Translations under genes and position numbers: made by a program
Assembly: GCF_021606685.1 (NCBI RefSeq)
Contig: NZ_WKCB01000016.1
Span: 1 to 64,000 of the forward strand
Direction: 5' to 3'
Source of the DNA: Pseudomonas syringae
GTDB lineage: Bacteria > Pseudomonadota > Gammaproteobacteria > Pseudomonadales > Pseudomonadaceae
DNA length: 64,000 bases
Notes under the pieces: generated by a model
Database searches by the model: none
The model's input: only the letters and a program-made list of their open reading frames with translations
Told to the model about the DNA's origin: nothing
In this document: in pieces, positions 54,513-64,000 of the stretch
Position numbering within the stretch: position 1 is the stretch's first letter
Layout of the letters: the number at the start of each line of letters is the position of its first letter

Positions 54513-54541
54513 CAGCATTTTTGACTTAACTAGTGCTGTTT
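54513..54541 (+). promoter_or_regulatory. Possible sigma-70 promoter of fleQ
   Basis: TTGACT at 54513-54518 and TTAACT at 54536-54541 are 17 bases apart. A second TTGACT at 54531 could pair with a weaker -10. fleQ of P. aeruginosa is transcribed by sigma-70, which fits. Confidence 0.4.
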
Positions 54542-54637
54542 TCAGATTTCAGACGTCTAGTAAGGTATGAAGTCTTACAGGCGTCTCGATTGCCCTCACT
54601 CTGGGGCAGAGCGATTGACTAGGGAAGTTGCTATTGC

Positions 54638-56113
54638 ATGTGGCGTGAAACCAAAATTCTGCTGATTGATGACGATAGCGTCCGCCGCCGCGATTTAGCG
54701 GTGATTTTGAATTTTCTTGGCGAAGAAAATTTGCCCTGCGGCAGCCATGACTGGCAGCAGGCGGTCAACTCATTGTCATCGAGCCGTGAAGTCATTTGTG
54801 TGCTGATCGGGACGGTAAACGCTCCTGGCGCTGTTTTGGGCTTGTTAAAGACACTGTCTACCTGGGATGAGTTCCTTCCAGTGTTGCTAATGGGCGATAT
54901 TTCTTCCGTGGACCTGCCGGAAGACCAGCGCCGCCGCGTGCTTTCGACCCTGGAAATGCCCCCCAGCTACAGCAAATTGCTCGATTCCCTGCACCGTGCC
55001 CAGGTCTACCGCGAGATGTACGACCAGGCCCGCGAGCGCGGTCGCCACCGTGAACCCAACCTGTTCCGCAGCCTCGTCGGCACCAGCCGTGCGATCCAGC
55101 ACGTGCGCCAGATGATGCAGCAGGTCGCCGACACCGACGCCAGCGTGCTGATCCTCGGCGAGTCCGGCACCGGCAAGGAAGTGGTTGCGCGCAACCTGCA
55201 TTACCATTCCAAGCGTCGCGACGGACCCTTTGTACCAGTCAACTGCGGGGCGATCCCGGCAGAACTGCTTGAAAGTGAATTGTTCGGCCATGAGAAGGGC
55301 GCCTTTACCGGGGCGATCACCAGCCGTGCCGGGCGTTTTGAGCTGGCCAACGGCGGCACGCTGTTCCTCGACGAAATCGGCGACATGCCGCTGCCGATGC
55401 AGGTCAAACTACTGCGCGTGTTGCAGGAGCGCACCTTCGAGCGCGTGGGCAGCAACAAGACCCAGAGCGTCGATGTGCGCATCATCGCGGCCACCCACAA
55501 GAACCTCGAAAGCATGATCGAGGTCGGCAGCTTCCGCGAAGACCTGTATTACCGCCTCAACGTATTCCCGATCGAGATGGCTCCGCTGCGTGAACGCGTT
55601 GAAGACATCCCGTTGCTGATGAACGAACTGATCTCGCGCATGGAACACGAAAAGCGCGGCTCCATTCGCTTCAACTCCGCCGCCATCATGTCCCTGTGCC
55701 GCCACGGCTGGCCGGGCAACGTCCGCGAACTGGCAAACCTCGTGGAGCGCATGGCGATCATGCACCCCTACGGTGTGATCGGCGTGGTCGAGCTGCCGAA
55801 GAAATTCCGCTACGTCGACGATGAAGACGAGCAGATGGTGGACAGCCTGCGCAGCGACATGGAAGAGCGGGTCGCCATCAACGGCCATACCCCGGACTTT
55901 GGCTCAACCGCCATGCTGCCGCCCGAAGGCCTGGACCTGAAAGACTACCTCGGCAACCTCGAACAGGGCTTGATTCAACAGGCTTTGGACGACGCCAACG
56001 GCATCGTCGCACGTGCCGCCGAGCGCCTGCGTATCCGTCGAACCACCCTGGTGGAGAAGATGCGCAAGTACGGTATGAGCCGCAAAGAAGGTGATGAACA
56101 GGCAGATGATTGA
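54638..56113 (+). CDS. fleQ: Sigma-54-dependent master flagellar regulator FleQ
   Basis: FleQ turns on the flagellar cascade with sigma-54 and, when it binds cyclic di-GMP, changes its action at biofilm genes. The 491-residue protein has a receiver-like domain (residues ~1-130), an AAA+ domain with Walker [15 protein letters not shown] and Walker [10 protein letters not shown], and a Fis-type helix-turn-helix ([22 protein letters not shown]). The receiver-like domain reads VLIGTVN where a phosphorylated aspartate would be expected, so it is probably not phosphorylated, as known for FleQ. Confidence 0.97.
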   Translation: MWRETKILLIDDDSVRRRDLAVILNFLGEENLPCGSHDWQQAVNSLSSSREVICVLIGTVNAPGAVLGLLKTLSTWDEFLPVLLMGDISSVDLPEDQRRRVLSTLEMPPSYSKLLDSLHRAQVYREMYDQARERGRHREPNLFRSLVGTSRAIQHVRQMMQQVADTDASVLILGESGTGKEVVARNLHYHSKRRDGPFVPVNCGAIPAELLESELFGHEKGAFTGAITSRAGRFELANGGTLFLDEIGDMPLPMQVKLLRVLQERTFERVGSNKTQSVDVRIIAATHKNLESMIEVGSFREDLYYRLNVFPIEMAPLRERVEDIPLLMNELISRMEHEKRGSIRFNSAAIMSLCRHGWPGNVRELANLVERMAIMHPYGVIGVVELPKKFRYVDDEDEQMVDSLRSDMEERVAINGHTPDFGSTAMLPPEGLDLKDYLGNLEQGLIQQALDDANGIVARAAERLRIRRTTLVEKMRKYGMSRKEGDEQADD

Positions 56114-56128
56114 CGCCTGTTTTTCAAG

Positions 56129-56154
56129 CCGCTGATTTATCAGCGGTTTTTTTT
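56129..56154 (+). terminator. Terminator after fleQ
   Basis: CCGCTGA and TCAGCGG form a 7 bp stem around TTTA, followed by a run of eight T. Confidence 0.88.
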
Positions 56155-56170
56155 CGGCACAAGTATTGCT
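56155..56170 (+). promoter_or_regulatory. Sigma-54 promoter of fleSR
   Basis: CGGCACAAGTATTGCT has GG at 56156-56157 and GC at 56168-56169 with exactly 10 bases between and the TTGCT -12 element. It starts right after the fleQ terminator and ~50 bases before fleS, which fits control of fleSR by FleQ. Confidence 0.8.
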
Positions 56171-56220
56171 ACAGCCCTCGCAACGTTCCGTTTAACTGAC
56201 GGTCAGCCAAGCGAGAGAGC

Positions 56221-57435
56221 ATGATGCCCCACGCCGCCCAGCAATCTTCCAGCCCTGCTATCCCTGGGCTCCTTCCGTCCGTAGAGCAGCAAAGCCGTCA
56301 GGGTCTTGAACAGGCGTTTTCGCTGTTCAACCAGATGTCGAGCCAACTGACCGATTCCTACAGTCTGCTGGAGGCTCGGGTTTCCGAGCTTAAAGGCGAG
56401 CTGGCGGTGGTCAGTGCGCAGCGCATGGCAGAGTTGGCCGAGAAAGAGCGCTTGGCCAACCGCCTGCAAAACCTGCTGTCGCTGCTGCCCGGCGGCGTAA
56501 TCGTCATCGACGAAGAAGGCCGCGTGCGCGAAGCCAACCCCGCCGCCTGCGACATGCTCGGCCTGCCGCTGGAAGGCGAGCTGTGGCGCCACGTCATCAC
56601 CCGCTGCTTTGCGCCGCGTGAAGACGACGGCCACGAAATTTCCCTGAAAGACGGCCGTCGGTTGTCCATCGCCACCCGTTCGCTGGACGCGGAGCCGGGT
56701 CAATTGGTGCTGCTCAACGACCTGACTGAAACCCGTCACCTGCAAGACCAGTTGGCGCGCCATGAGCGTTTGTCGTCGTTAGGGCGGATGGTCGCTTCTT
56801 TGGCGCATCAGATCCGCACGCCGCTGTCGGCCGCATTGATCTACGCCAGTCATTTGACTGACGAGCAATTGCCCGCCGCCACCCACCAGCGTTTTGCCGG
56901 GCGGCTCAAAGAGCGGCTGCACGAGTTGGAGCATCAGGTGCGCGACATGCTGGTGTTTGCCCGTGGCGAGTTGCCGCTGACCGACCGCATCACCCCGGCG
57001 GCGCTGATGCAAGCCCTGCAAAGCGCCGCCGCGACCCATGTTCAAGACGTGCAGGTACGCTGGCAGTGCGACAGTCACTTGGGCGAGCTGCTGTGCAACC
57101 GCGACACCCTGGTGGGCGCGCTGCTCAACCTGATCGAAAACGCCACCCAGGCCAGCGGCCCCGGCGCGCGGCTCAAGGTGCACTTGTATCACCGTGAGCA
57201 AACCCTGCGCCTGTGCATCAGCGACAGCGGCAGCGGGATCGAGCCCGCCGTGCTGCAACGCCTGGGCGAGCCGTTTTTTACCACCAAGACCAACGGCACC
57301 GGCCTCGGCCTGACCGTGGTCAAGGCCGTGGCACGCGCCCATCAGGGAGAATTGCAGCTGCATTCCCGATTGGGGCGTGGCACCTGTGCATTGATGACCT
57401 TGCCGCTGTTTTCATGCGCGGCAAGCGCGGAGTAA
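56221..57435 (+). CDS. fleS: Flagellar sensor histidine kinase FleS
   Basis: FleS phosphorylates FleR to switch on later flagellar genes. The 404-residue cytoplasmic kinase has a coiled start (~20-85), a PAS domain (~85-190, LLSLLPGGVIVIDEEGRVREANPAACDMLG), the histidine H196 in SLAHQIRTPLSAAL, and an ATPase domain with GTGLGLTVVKAVARAHQGELQLHS. No membrane segment is seen. The start may be this ATG or the next one, one codon on. It precedes fleR by eight bases. Confidence 0.94.
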   Translation: MMPHAAQQSSSPAIPGLLPSVEQQSRQGLEQAFSLFNQMSSQLTDSYSLLEARVSELKGELAVVSAQRMAELAEKERLANRLQNLLSLLPGGVIVIDEEGRVREANPAACDMLGLPLEGELWRHVITRCFAPREDDGHEISLKDGRRLSIATRSLDAEPGQLVLLNDLTETRHLQDQLARHERLSSLGRMVASLAHQIRTPLSAALIYASHLTDEQLPAATHQRFAGRLKERLHELEHQVRDMLVFARGELPLTDRITPAALMQALQSAAATHVQDVQVRWQCDSHLGELLCNRDTLVGALLNLIENATQASGPGARLKVHLYHREQTLRLCISDSGSGIEPAVLQRLGEPFFTTKTNGTGLGLTVVKAVARAHQGELQLHSRLGRGTCALMTLPLFSCAASAE

Positions 57436-57442
57436 AAAAGTA

Positions 57443-58819
57443 ATGGCTATCAAGGTTCTGTTGGTGGAAGACGATCGCGCCCTGCGTGAAGCATTGGCTG
57501 ACACGCTGCTGTTGGCGGGCCATGACTACCGGGCGGTCGGTTCTGCCGAGGACGCCTTGGAGGCGGTGGAGCAGGAGGCCTTCAGCCTGGTGGTCAGCGA
57601 CGTGAACATGCCCGGCATGGACGGCCACCAGTTGCTCGGCCTGCTGCGCGCGCGCCAGCCGCAACTGCCGGTATTGCTGATGACCGCCCATGGCGCCGTG
57701 GAGCGTGCCGTCGATGCCATGCGCCAGGGCGCAGCGGATTACCTGGTCAAGCCGTTCGAGCCCAAAGCGCTGATGGAACTGGTGGCGCGCCATGCCCTGG
57801 GCGTGGTCCCGGCCAGTGAAGGCGAGGGCCCGATTGCCTTCGAGCCGGCCAGCGCGCAGTTGCTGGAGTTGGCGGCCCGTGTGGCGCGCAGTGATTCCAC
57901 CGTGCTGATTTCCGGCGAGTCCGGCACCGGTAAAGAGGTGCTGGCGCGCTATATCCACCAGCAATCGACCCGCGCCGAACAGCCGTTCATCGCGATTAAC
58001 TGCGCGGCGATCCCCGACAACATGCTCGAGGCCACGCTGTTCGGCCACGAAAAAGGCTCGTTCACCGGCGCCATTGCGGCCCAGGCGGGCAAGTTCGAAC
58101 AGGCAGACGGCGGCACTATCCTGCTGGATGAAATCTCGGAAATGCCCCTGGGCCTGCAAGCCAAGTTGCTGCGGGTGCTGCAGGAGCGCGAAGTGGAGCG
58201 CGTCGGCGCACGCAAGCCGATCCAGCTGGATATCCGCGTGGTCGCCACCACCAACCGCGACCTTGCCGGCGAAGTGGCGGCGGGGCGCTTTCGTGAAGAT
58301 TTGTTCTACCGGCTGTCGGTGTTCCCGCTGGCCTGGCGCCCATTGCGCGAGCGCCCGGCGGATATCATCCCGCTGGCCGAGCGCTTGCTGAACAACCACG
58401 TCAAAAAAATGAAGCACGCCCAGGCGCGGCTGTCTGCCGAGGCCCAGGCGTGCCTGATCGCCTACCCATGGCCGGGCAACGTGCGCGAATTGGACAACGC
58501 GATCCAGCGCGCGCTGATTTTGCAGCAAGGCGGGCTGATCCAGCCCCAGGATTTCTGCCTGGCCATGGGTAGCGGCGTCGCGCCACTCCCGACCCTGGCG
58601 CCCGCGCCCGTGGTGGCTGAAGCCGAATCTGCCGGTGCTCTGGGCGACGACCTGCGCCGCCGCGAATTCCAGATGATCATCGACACCCTGCGTGCCGAAC
58701 GCGGCCGCCGCAAAGAGGCCGCCGAACGCCTGGGCATCAGCCCGCGCACCCTGCGCTACAAGCTGGCGCAAATGCGCGATGCCGGGATGGATGTGGAAGC
58801 GTATCTGTTCGCCACATAA
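57443..58819 (+). CDS. fleR: Sigma-54-dependent response regulator FleR
   Basis: FleR activates class III flagellar operons with sigma-54. The 458-residue protein has a receiver domain with the phosphorylated D53 in VVSDVNMPGMDGH, an AAA+ domain with [15 protein letters not shown] and ILLDEISEM, and a C-terminal helix-turn-helix (RKEAAERLGISPRTLRYKLAQMRDAG). It pairs with FleS. The flgF operon promoter found in this window is a likely target. Confidence 0.95.
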   Translation: MAIKVLLVEDDRALREALADTLLLAGHDYRAVGSAEDALEAVEQEAFSLVVSDVNMPGMDGHQLLGLLRARQPQLPVLLMTAHGAVERAVDAMRQGAADYLVKPFEPKALMELVARHALGVVPASEGEGPIAFEPASAQLLELAARVARSDSTVLISGESGTGKEVLARYIHQQSTRAEQPFIAINCAAIPDNMLEATLFGHEKGSFTGAIAAQAGKFEQADGGTILLDEISEMPLGLQAKLLRVLQEREVERVGARKPIQLDIRVVATTNRDLAGEVAAGRFREDLFYRLSVFPLAWRPLRERPADIIPLAERLLNNHVKKMKHAQARLSAEAQACLIAYPWPGNVRELDNAIQRALILQQGGLIQPQDFCLAMGSGVAPLPTLAPAPVVAEAESAGALGDDLRRREFQMIIDTLRAERGRRKEAAERLGISPRTLRYKLAQMRDAGMDVEAYLFAT

Positions 58820-58873
58820 CCGGTAACAAGGTTGACAAGGTTTGTCGCCTTTTCTTACGAGTTGATACAGAGC

Positions 58874-58889
58874 TGGCACCCTTGTTGCT
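58874..58889 (+). promoter_or_regulatory. Sigma-54 promoter of the fliE operon
   Basis: TGGCACCCTTGTTGCT matches the consensus almost perfectly, with GG at 58875-58876 and GC at 58887-58888 and ten bases between. It lies 62 bases before fliE. Confidence 0.9.
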
Positions 58890-58950
58890 ACCTCCCTAGT
58901 AATTGCGGCGTAGCGTCAAAAAACATGCGGGTTGTCGGAGAGAGAAGTTC

Positions 58951-59280
58951 ATGAGCCAGGGTATTGAGTTCAATCGGTTGATGTTGGATATGCGCTCCAT
59001 GCAAATGGATGCCATGGCTCAACCGAAATCCGTCGCGCCAGCGCCGGAATTGGGCCAAAGCAGCTTCGCCGACATGCTCGGTCAGGCAATCAACAAAGTC
59101 AGTGACACCCAGCAAGCCTCCAGCCAGTTGGCCAATGCCTTCGAGATCGGCAAAAGCGGCGTGGACCTCACCGATGTGATGGTCGCCTCGCAAAAGGCCT
59201 CCGTCTCGTTCCAGGCGCTGACCCAGGTGCGTAACAAGCTGGTTCAAGCCTATCAAGACATCATGCAGATGCCGGTTTAA
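58951..59280 (+). CDS. fliE: Flagellar hook-basal body complex protein FliE
   Basis: FliE joins the MS ring to the rod. The 109-residue protein ends with the conserved helix [42 protein letters not shown]. The ATG at 58951 has GGAGAGAGAAG upstream; an earlier ATG in frame (58903, [10 protein letters not shown]) lies close to the promoter's expected start and is less likely. First gene of the fliEFGHI operon. Confidence 0.95.
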   Translation: MSQGIEFNRLMLDMRSMQMDAMAQPKSVAPAPELGQSSFADMLGQAINKVSDTQQASSQLANAFEIGKSGVDLTDVMVASQKASVSFQALTQVRNKLVQAYQDIMQMPV

Positions 59281-59296
59281 GGACGAGATTTAAGTC

Positions 59297-61075
59297 ATGG
59301 CAGAAGCAGTCGTGGACAACGTACCCGCCAAGGCAGACGGCAAGCCGCCGCTGTTTGGCCTGTCGTTCCTGGAAAACCTCTCGGAAATGACCATGCTGCG
59401 TCAGGTGGGCCTGATGGTCGGCCTGGCGGCGAGCGTGGCGATTGGTTTTGCCGTGGTGCTGTGGTCGCAGCAACCTGATTACCGCCCGCTGTACGGCAGC
59501 CTGGCCGGTATGGATTCCAAGCAGATCATGGAAACCCTGGCCGCCGCCGATATCGCCTACACCGTAGAGCCGAACTCCGGCGCCTTGCTGGTCAAGGCCG
59601 ATGACGTGGCCCGTGCGCGCATGAAGCTCGCGGCGGCTGGCGTGACGCCGTCCGACAGCAACATCGGGTTTGAAATCCTCGACAAGGACCAGGGCCTGGG
59701 TACCAGCCAGTTCATGGAAGCCACCCGCTACCGTCGTGGCCTCGAAGGCGAACTGGCGCGGACCATCTCCAGCCTGAACAACGTCAAGGGTGCCCGCGTG
59801 CACCTGGCCATTCCGAAAAGCTCGGTGTTTGTGCGCGACGAGCGCAAGCCAAGTGCCTCGGTACTGGTCGAGCTGTTCTCCGGCCGCTCCCTGGAGCCTG
59901 GCCAGGTGTTGGCGATCGTCAACCTGGTGGCCACCAGCGTGCCTGAGCTGAGCAAATCGCAAATCACCGTGGTGGACCAGAAGGGCAACCTGCTGTCCGA
60001 CATGGCCGAAAACTCCGCGCTGACCCAGGCTGGCAAGCAGTTCGACTACAGCCGTCGCATGGAAAGCATGCTCACCCAGCGTGTGCACAACATCCTGCAA
60101 CCGGTACTGGGCAACGACCGCTACAAGGCTGAAGTGTCCGCCGATGTGGACTTCAGCGCCGTCGAGTCGACCTCCGAGCAGTTCAACCCCGACCAGCCGG
60201 CCCTGCGCAGCGAGCAGTCCACCAGCGAACAACGCACCGCCAGCAATGGCCCGCAAGGTGTACCGGGTGCCCTGAGCAACCAGCCACCGGCCCCGGCGTC
60301 GGCGCCGCAAACCACGGGTGGCGCTGCCGCGACCGCAGGTGCGATCGCCGCTGGCCAGCCATTATTGGACGCCAACGGTCAGCAGATCATGGACCCGGCC
60401 ACCGGCCAGCCGATGCTCGCACCGTACCCGGCGGACAAGCGTAACCAGTCCACCAAGAACTTCGAACTCGACCGTTCCATCAGCCACACCAAGCAGCAAC
60501 AGGGCCGCGTCAATCGCCTGTCGGTGTCGGTGGTGGTCGATGACCAGGTCAAGGTCAACGCGGCTGACGGCGCAGTTACCCGTGCGCCATGGAGCGCCGA
60601 CGAATTGGCGCGCTTCACCCGCCTGGTGCAGGACGCCGTCGGTTTCGACGCCAGCCGTGGCGACAGCGTCAGCGTGATCAACATGCCGTTCTCCGCCGAA
60701 CGTGGCGAAGTGATCGCCGAAGCGGCGTTCTACACGCAGCCGTGGTTCTGGGACATCGTCAAGCAAGTGCTGGGTGTGTTGTTCATCCTGGTGCTGGTGT
60801 TCGGCGTGCTGCGCCCGGTGCTCAACAACATTACCGGCAACGGCAAGAAACAACTCGCGGCCTTTGGTGGCAGCGACGTCGAGTTGGGTGGCATGGGCGG
60901 CCTGGATGGCGAACTGGCCAACGACCGCGTCAGCCTCGGCGGCCCGCAAAGCATCCTGTTGCCAAGCCCGAGCGAAGGTTACGACGCTCAGTTGAACGCA
61001 ATCAAAAGTCTGGTGGCAGAAGACCCGGGCCGTGTGGCCCAGGTCGTGAAAGAGTGGATCAACGCAGATGAGTGA
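59297..61075 (+). CDS. fliF: Flagellar MS-ring protein FliF
   Basis: FliF forms the membrane ring on which the flagellum is built. The 592-residue protein has two membrane helices (about residues 37-57 and 487-510) flanking the large periplasmic part with the ring-building motifs and a proline/alanine-rich low-complexity stretch at about 320-370. The cytoplasmic tail EDPGRVAQVVKEWINADE binds FliG. It overlaps fliG by 8 bases. Confidence 0.97.
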   Translation: MAEAVVDNVPAKADGKPPLFGLSFLENLSEMTMLRQVGLMVGLAASVAIGFAVVLWSQQPDYRPLYGSLAGMDSKQIMETLAAADIAYTVEPNSGALLVKADDVARARMKLAAAGVTPSDSNIGFEILDKDQGLGTSQFMEATRYRRGLEGELARTISSLNNVKGARVHLAIPKSSVFVRDERKPSASVLVELFSGRSLEPGQVLAIVNLVATSVPELSKSQITVVDQKGNLLSDMAENSALTQAGKQFDYSRRMESMLTQRVHNILQPVLGNDRYKAEVSADVDFSAVESTSEQFNPDQPALRSEQSTSEQRTASNGPQGVPGALSNQPPAPASAPQTTGGAAATAGAIAAGQPLLDANGQQIMDPATGQPMLAPYPADKRNQSTKNFELDRSISHTKQQQGRVNRLSVSVVVDDQVKVNAADGAVTRAPWSADELARFTRLVQDAVGFDASRGDSVSVINMPFSAERGEVIAEAAFYTQPWFWDIVKQVLGVLFILVLVFGVLRPVLNNITGNGKKQLAAFGGSDVELGGMGGLDGELANDRVSLGGPQSILLPSPSEGYDAQLNAIKSLVAEDPGRVAQVVKEWINADE

Positions 61076-62087
61076 TAATCGAGCCGCTGTTGCCAAGCTC
61101 ACCAAGGTCGATAAAGCCGCAGTCTTGCTGCTGTCCCTCGGTGAAACCGACGCCGCCCAAGTGCTGCGCCACATGGGCCCCAAAGAGGTCCAGCGCGTGG
61201 GCGTGGCCATGGCGCAGATGCGCAATGTGCACCGTGAGCAGGTCGAGCAGGTGATGAGCGAGTTCGTCGAGATCGTCGGCGACCAGACCAGCCTGGGCGT
61301 CGGCTCCGACAGCTACATCCGCAAGATGCTCACCTCGGCCCTGGGCGAAGACAAGGCCAACGGCCTGATCGACCGCATCCTGCTGGGTGGCAACACCAGC
61401 GGCCTCGACAGCCTCAAGTGGATGGAGCCGCGCGCCGTGGCCGACGTGATCCGCTACGAGCACCCGCAGATCCAGGCGATCGTGGTGGCCTACCTCGACC
61501 CCGACCAGGCCGGTGAAGTGCTCGGCCACTTCGACCATAAAGTGCGCCTGGACATCATCCTGCGCGTGTCGTCGCTGAACACCGTGCAGCCGGCGGCGCT
61601 CAAGGAACTCAACACGATCCTGGAGAAGCAGTTCTCCGGCAACTCGAATGCCTCGCGCACCACCCTGGGTGGCATCAAGCGCGCGGCCGACATCATGAAC
61701 TTCCTCGACAGCTCGGTCGAAGGCCAGTTGATGGACTCGATCCGCGAGATCGACGACACCCTGTCCGGCCAGATCGAAGACCTCATGTTCGTGTTCAACA
61801 ACCTCTCCGATGTCGACGACCGCGGCATCCAGGCGTTGCTGCGCGAAGTGTCCTCCGACGTGCTGGTACTGGCACTCAAGGGCTCGGACGAAGGCGTCAA
61901 GGAAAAGATCTTCAAGAACATGTCCAAGCGTGCGTCCGAACTGTTGCGCGACGACCTGGAGGCCAAGGGCCCGGTGCGCGTCAGCGACGTGGAAACCGCA
62001 CAGAAAGAGATTCTCACCATTGCCCGCCGTATGGCCGAAGCCGGAGAAATCGTTCTCGGCGGGAAGGGCGGCGAAGAAATGATTTAA
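61068..62087 (+). CDS. fliG: Flagellar motor switch protein FliG
   Basis: FliG transmits torque from the stator to the rotor. The 339-residue protein has the standard N, middle and C domains: VDKAAVLLLSLGETDAAQVLRHMGPKEVQRVG at the start, the EHPQ motif at YEHPQIQAIVVAYLD (about residues 130-144), and charged torque-helix residues in LSDVDDRGIQALLREVSSDVLVLALKGSDE. The 8-base overlap with fliF suggests coupled translation. Confidence 0.97.
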   Translation: MSDNRAAVAKLTKVDKAAVLLLSLGETDAAQVLRHMGPKEVQRVGVAMAQMRNVHREQVEQVMSEFVEIVGDQTSLGVGSDSYIRKMLTSALGEDKANGLIDRILLGGNTSGLDSLKWMEPRAVADVIRYEHPQIQAIVVAYLDPDQAGEVLGHFDHKVRLDIILRVSSLNTVQPAALKELNTILEKQFSGNSNASRTTLGGIKRAADIMNFLDSSVEGQLMDSIREIDDTLSGQIEDLMFVFNNLSDVDDRGIQALLREVSSDVLVLALKGSDEGVKEKIFKNMSKRASELLRDDLEAKGPVRVSDVETAQKEILTIARRMAEAGEIVLGGKGGEEMI

Positions 62088-62097
62088 GGCGCCATTC

Positions 62098-62862
62098 ATG
62101 TCGAACAAAGATGAGGCACCCAGCGATCTGATTCGCGCACGGGATGTCGGCGGGTTCGACATCTGGTCGTTGCCCAGCTTCGATCCGCATGTGCCGGAAC
62201 CTGAGCCCGAGCCGGTAGAAGAGTTGCCGGCGGAAATGGAAGAAGTGCCGCTGGACGAAGTCCAGCCACTGACCCTGGAAGAGTTGGAAAGCATCCGCCA
62301 GGAGGCTTACAACGAAGGCTTCGCCGCCGGTGAAAAAGACGGTTTTCGCAGCACCACCCTCAAGGTGCGCCAGGAAGCCGAGGAAGCGCTGAGCGTCAAG
62401 CTGACCAGCCTCGAGCGTTTAATGGCGACGCTGTTCGAGCCTATCGCCGAGCAGGATTCGCAGATCGAAAAAGCCATGGTCGGCCTGGTCGAGCACATTG
62501 CCCGCCAAGTCATCCAGCGCGAACTGGTGCTGGACTCCAGCCATATCGAAAGCGTGATGCGCGAAGCCCTCAAGCTGCTGCCCCTGGGCGTCGGCAATGT
62601 GCGGCTGTACATCAACCCGCAGGATTTCGAACAGGTCAAAGCCCTGCGCGAGCGCCATGAAGAAACCTGGCGCATCGTCGAAGACGCCGCGTTGCTGCCT
62701 GGCGGTTGCCGCGTCGAAACCGAGCACAGCCGCATCGATGCCACGGTGGAAACCCGCATCAGCCAGATCATGGCCAAGCTGCTTGATCAGGTCCACGAGC
62801 AGGTCCTGAACCCTGCCGAGCCTGACCTGAGCGTCGACCTGGACGCCGCCGATGCGCCTTGA
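62098..62862 (+). CDS. fliH: Flagellar assembly protein FliH
   Basis: FliH is the stator of the export ATPase and recruits FliI to the export gate. The 254-residue protein has an acidic, proline-rich start, a glycine-zipper-like [14 protein letters not shown] at about residues 71-84, and a C-terminal V-ATPase-E-like domain ([42 protein letters not shown]). Its last 11 bases overlap fliI. Confidence 0.93.
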   Translation: MSNKDEAPSDLIRARDVGGFDIWSLPSFDPHVPEPEPEPVEELPAEMEEVPLDEVQPLTLEELESIRQEAYNEGFAAGEKDGFRSTTLKVRQEAEEALSVKLTSLERLMATLFEPIAEQDSQIEKAMVGLVEHIARQVIQRELVLDSSHIESVMREALKLLPLGVGNVRLYINPQDFEQVKALRERHEETWRIVEDAALLPGGCRVETEHSRIDATVETRISQIMAKLLDQVHEQVLNPAEPDLSVDLDAADAP

Positions 62863-64000
62863 CCGCACCAGCTTCGCCAAGCGCCTGAGCAGCTACGTCG
62901 AGGCCACTGAGTTGCCCGGCCAGCCGATTCTCGAAGGGCGCCTGCTGCGCATGGTCGGCCTGACCCTCGAAGCCGAAGGCCTGCGCGCCGCCATGGGCAG
63001 CCGCTGCATGGTGATCAACGACGACAGCTACCACCCGGTGCAGGTCGAAGCCGAGGTGATGGGCTTTTCCGGCAACAAGATTTTCCTGATGCCCGTGGGC
63101 AGCCTGGCCGGCATCGCGCCTGGCGCCCGCGTGGTGCCGCTGGCCGATACCGGCCGGCTGCCCATGGGCATGAGCATGCTCGGCCGCGTGCTCGACGGCG
63201 CCGGTCGCGCGCTGGACGGCAAGGGCGGTATGAAGGCCGAAGACTGGGTGCCGATGGACGGCCCCACCATCAACCCGCTCAACCGTAACCCGATCAGCGT
63301 GCCGCTGGACGTGGGCATTCGCAGCATCAACGGATTATTGACGGTCGGCCGTGGCCAGCGTCTGGGCCTTTTCGCCGGTACCGGCGTGGGTAAGTCGGTG
63401 TTGCTGGGCATGATGACCCGCTTTACCGAAGCCGACATCATTGTGGTGGGGCTGATCGGTGAGCGGGGTCGTGAAGTTAAAGAGTTCATCGAGCACAGCC
63501 TCGGTGAAGAAGGCCTCAAGCGTTCGGTCGTCGTCGCGTCGCCGGCGGATGACGCGCCCCTGATGCGTTTGCGCGCCGCCATGTACTGCACGCGCATCGC
63601 TGAATATTTTCGCGACAAGGGCAAGAATGTCCTGTTGCTGATGGATTCGCTCACGCGGTTTGCCCAGGCCCAGCGGGAAATCGCCCTGGCCATTGGCGAG
63701 CCGCCGGCCACCAAGGGCTATCCGCCGTCGGTGTTCGCCAAGCTGCCCAAGCTGGTGGAGCGCGCCGGTAACGCCGAAGCTGGCGGGGGCTCGATCACCG
63801 CGTTCTATACCGTATTGTCCGAAGGCGATGACCAGCAGGACCCGATTGCCGACTCGGCGCGGGGCGTGCTCGACGGCCATATCGTGCTGTCCCGGCGCTT
63901 GGCCGAAGAGGGGCACTACCCGGCCATCGACATCGAAGCGTCCATCAGCCGGGTAATGCCCTCGGTGGTCACGCCGACGCACATGGCCCGTGCGCAACAG
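62852..64000 (+). CDS. fliI: Flagellum-specific ATPase FliI (5' part, cut by window end)
   Basis: FliI is the ATPase of the flagellar export apparatus. The open frame starts at ATG 62852, inside fliH, and runs for 383 codons without a stop to the end of the window; about 70 more codons are expected. Seen: the start [20 protein letters not shown], Walker [16 protein letters not shown] near residue 171-185, the F1-type runs [13 protein letters not shown] and [28 protein letters not shown], and Walker [11 protein letters not shown]. Confidence 0.95.
   Translation, partial: MRLDRTSFAKRLSSYVEATELPGQPILEGRLLRMVGLTLEAEGLRAAMGSRCMVINDDSYHPVQVEAEVMGFSGNKIFLMPVGSLAGIAPGARVVPLADTGRLPMGMSMLGRVLDGAGRALDGKGGMKAEDWVPMDGPTINPLNRNPISVPLDVGIRSINGLLTVGRGQRLGLFAGTGVGKSVLLGMMTRFTEADIIVVGLIGERGREVKEFIEHSLGEEGLKRSVVVASPADDAPLMRLRAAMYCTRIAEYFRDKGKNVLLLMDSLTRFAQAQREIALAIGEPPATKGYPPSVFAKLPKLVERAGNAEAGGGSITAFYTVLSEGDDQQDPIADSARGVLDGHIVLSRRLAEEGHYPAIDIEASISRVMPSVVTPTHMARAQQ

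Noticed and set aside
57320..58879. A 519-codon open frame antisense to fleR
   Set aside because: Same shadow effect over a well-defined FleR. Its composition (many Q, H, R and A residues) is typical of reverse-frame translations of G+C-rich genes.

Overview
The window is a 64 kb piece of a Pseudomonas chromosome, most likely of the P. fluorescens group. The evidence is the G+C-rich coding, the flgF-L / fliC / flaG-fliD-fliS-fliT / fleQ-fleS-fleR / fliE-I flagellar order with sigma-54 and sigma-28 promoters, the phhABC/phhR phenylalanine locus, a PlpD-type patatin, and many copies of the fluorescens-type REP sequence (GTGGGAGSGGGCTTGCYCSC).

Layout. 1-1.4 kb: a PQQ-type sorbosone dehydrogenase-like lipoprotein gene on the minus strand, ending at a 16-C homopolymer. 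1.5-11.7 kb: a cobalamin riboswitch followed by ten late-stage B12 genes (cobO, cobB, bluB, cbiB, cobD, cobQ, then cobU, cobT, cobC, cobS). They are split by a 1 kb non-coding block of ~400 nt tandem repeats. 11.8-14.2 kb: a MarR regulator, an MFS transporter, a 39-residue membrane peptide and a periplasmic glutathione peroxidase. Two near-identical palindromic operators mark regulation by the MarR protein. 14.2-33.3 kb: mostly core genes, including a FadL-type porin, rmuC, a sodium-symporter-like hybrid histidine kinase, a UPF0149 protein, recQ, a second MarR protein, a PlpD-type secreted phospholipase, a SelT-like protein, a DMT exporter with an AraC regulator, and an LpxH-like phosphoesterase. 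REP doublets lie between several of these. 33.3-37.6 kb: phhA-phhB-phhC with divergent phhR. 37.7-39.9 kb: a lower-G+C, toxin-like accessory gene of 741 codons. 40.2-64 kb: flagellar genes, with fliI cut by the window end.

How the genes work together. The cob genes adenylate the corrin ring, amidate it, attach the aminopropanol arm and build the lower ligand and nucleotide loop. BluB makes dimethylbenzimidazole, CobT and CobC make alpha-ribazole, and CobU and CobS finish the coenzyme, with B12 feedback through the riboswitch. The flagellar genes form a hierarchy: FleQ with sigma-54 drives fleSR and fliE, FleSR drives later rod, ring and hook-associated operons such as flgF-L, and FliA drives fliC. 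A ketoacyl-ACP synthase III gene between flgL and fliC suggests acylation of a flagellin glycan.

The points most worth a second look are the toxin-like gene at 37.7-39.9 kb, the CobB C-terminus rewritten by a REP pair, the tandem repeat with a folded three-way-junction core, the MarR gene whose transcript looks leaderless, the FabH-like gene at the flagellin locus without nearby glycosyltransferases, and PhhR with altered sigma-54 contact and Walker B motifs.
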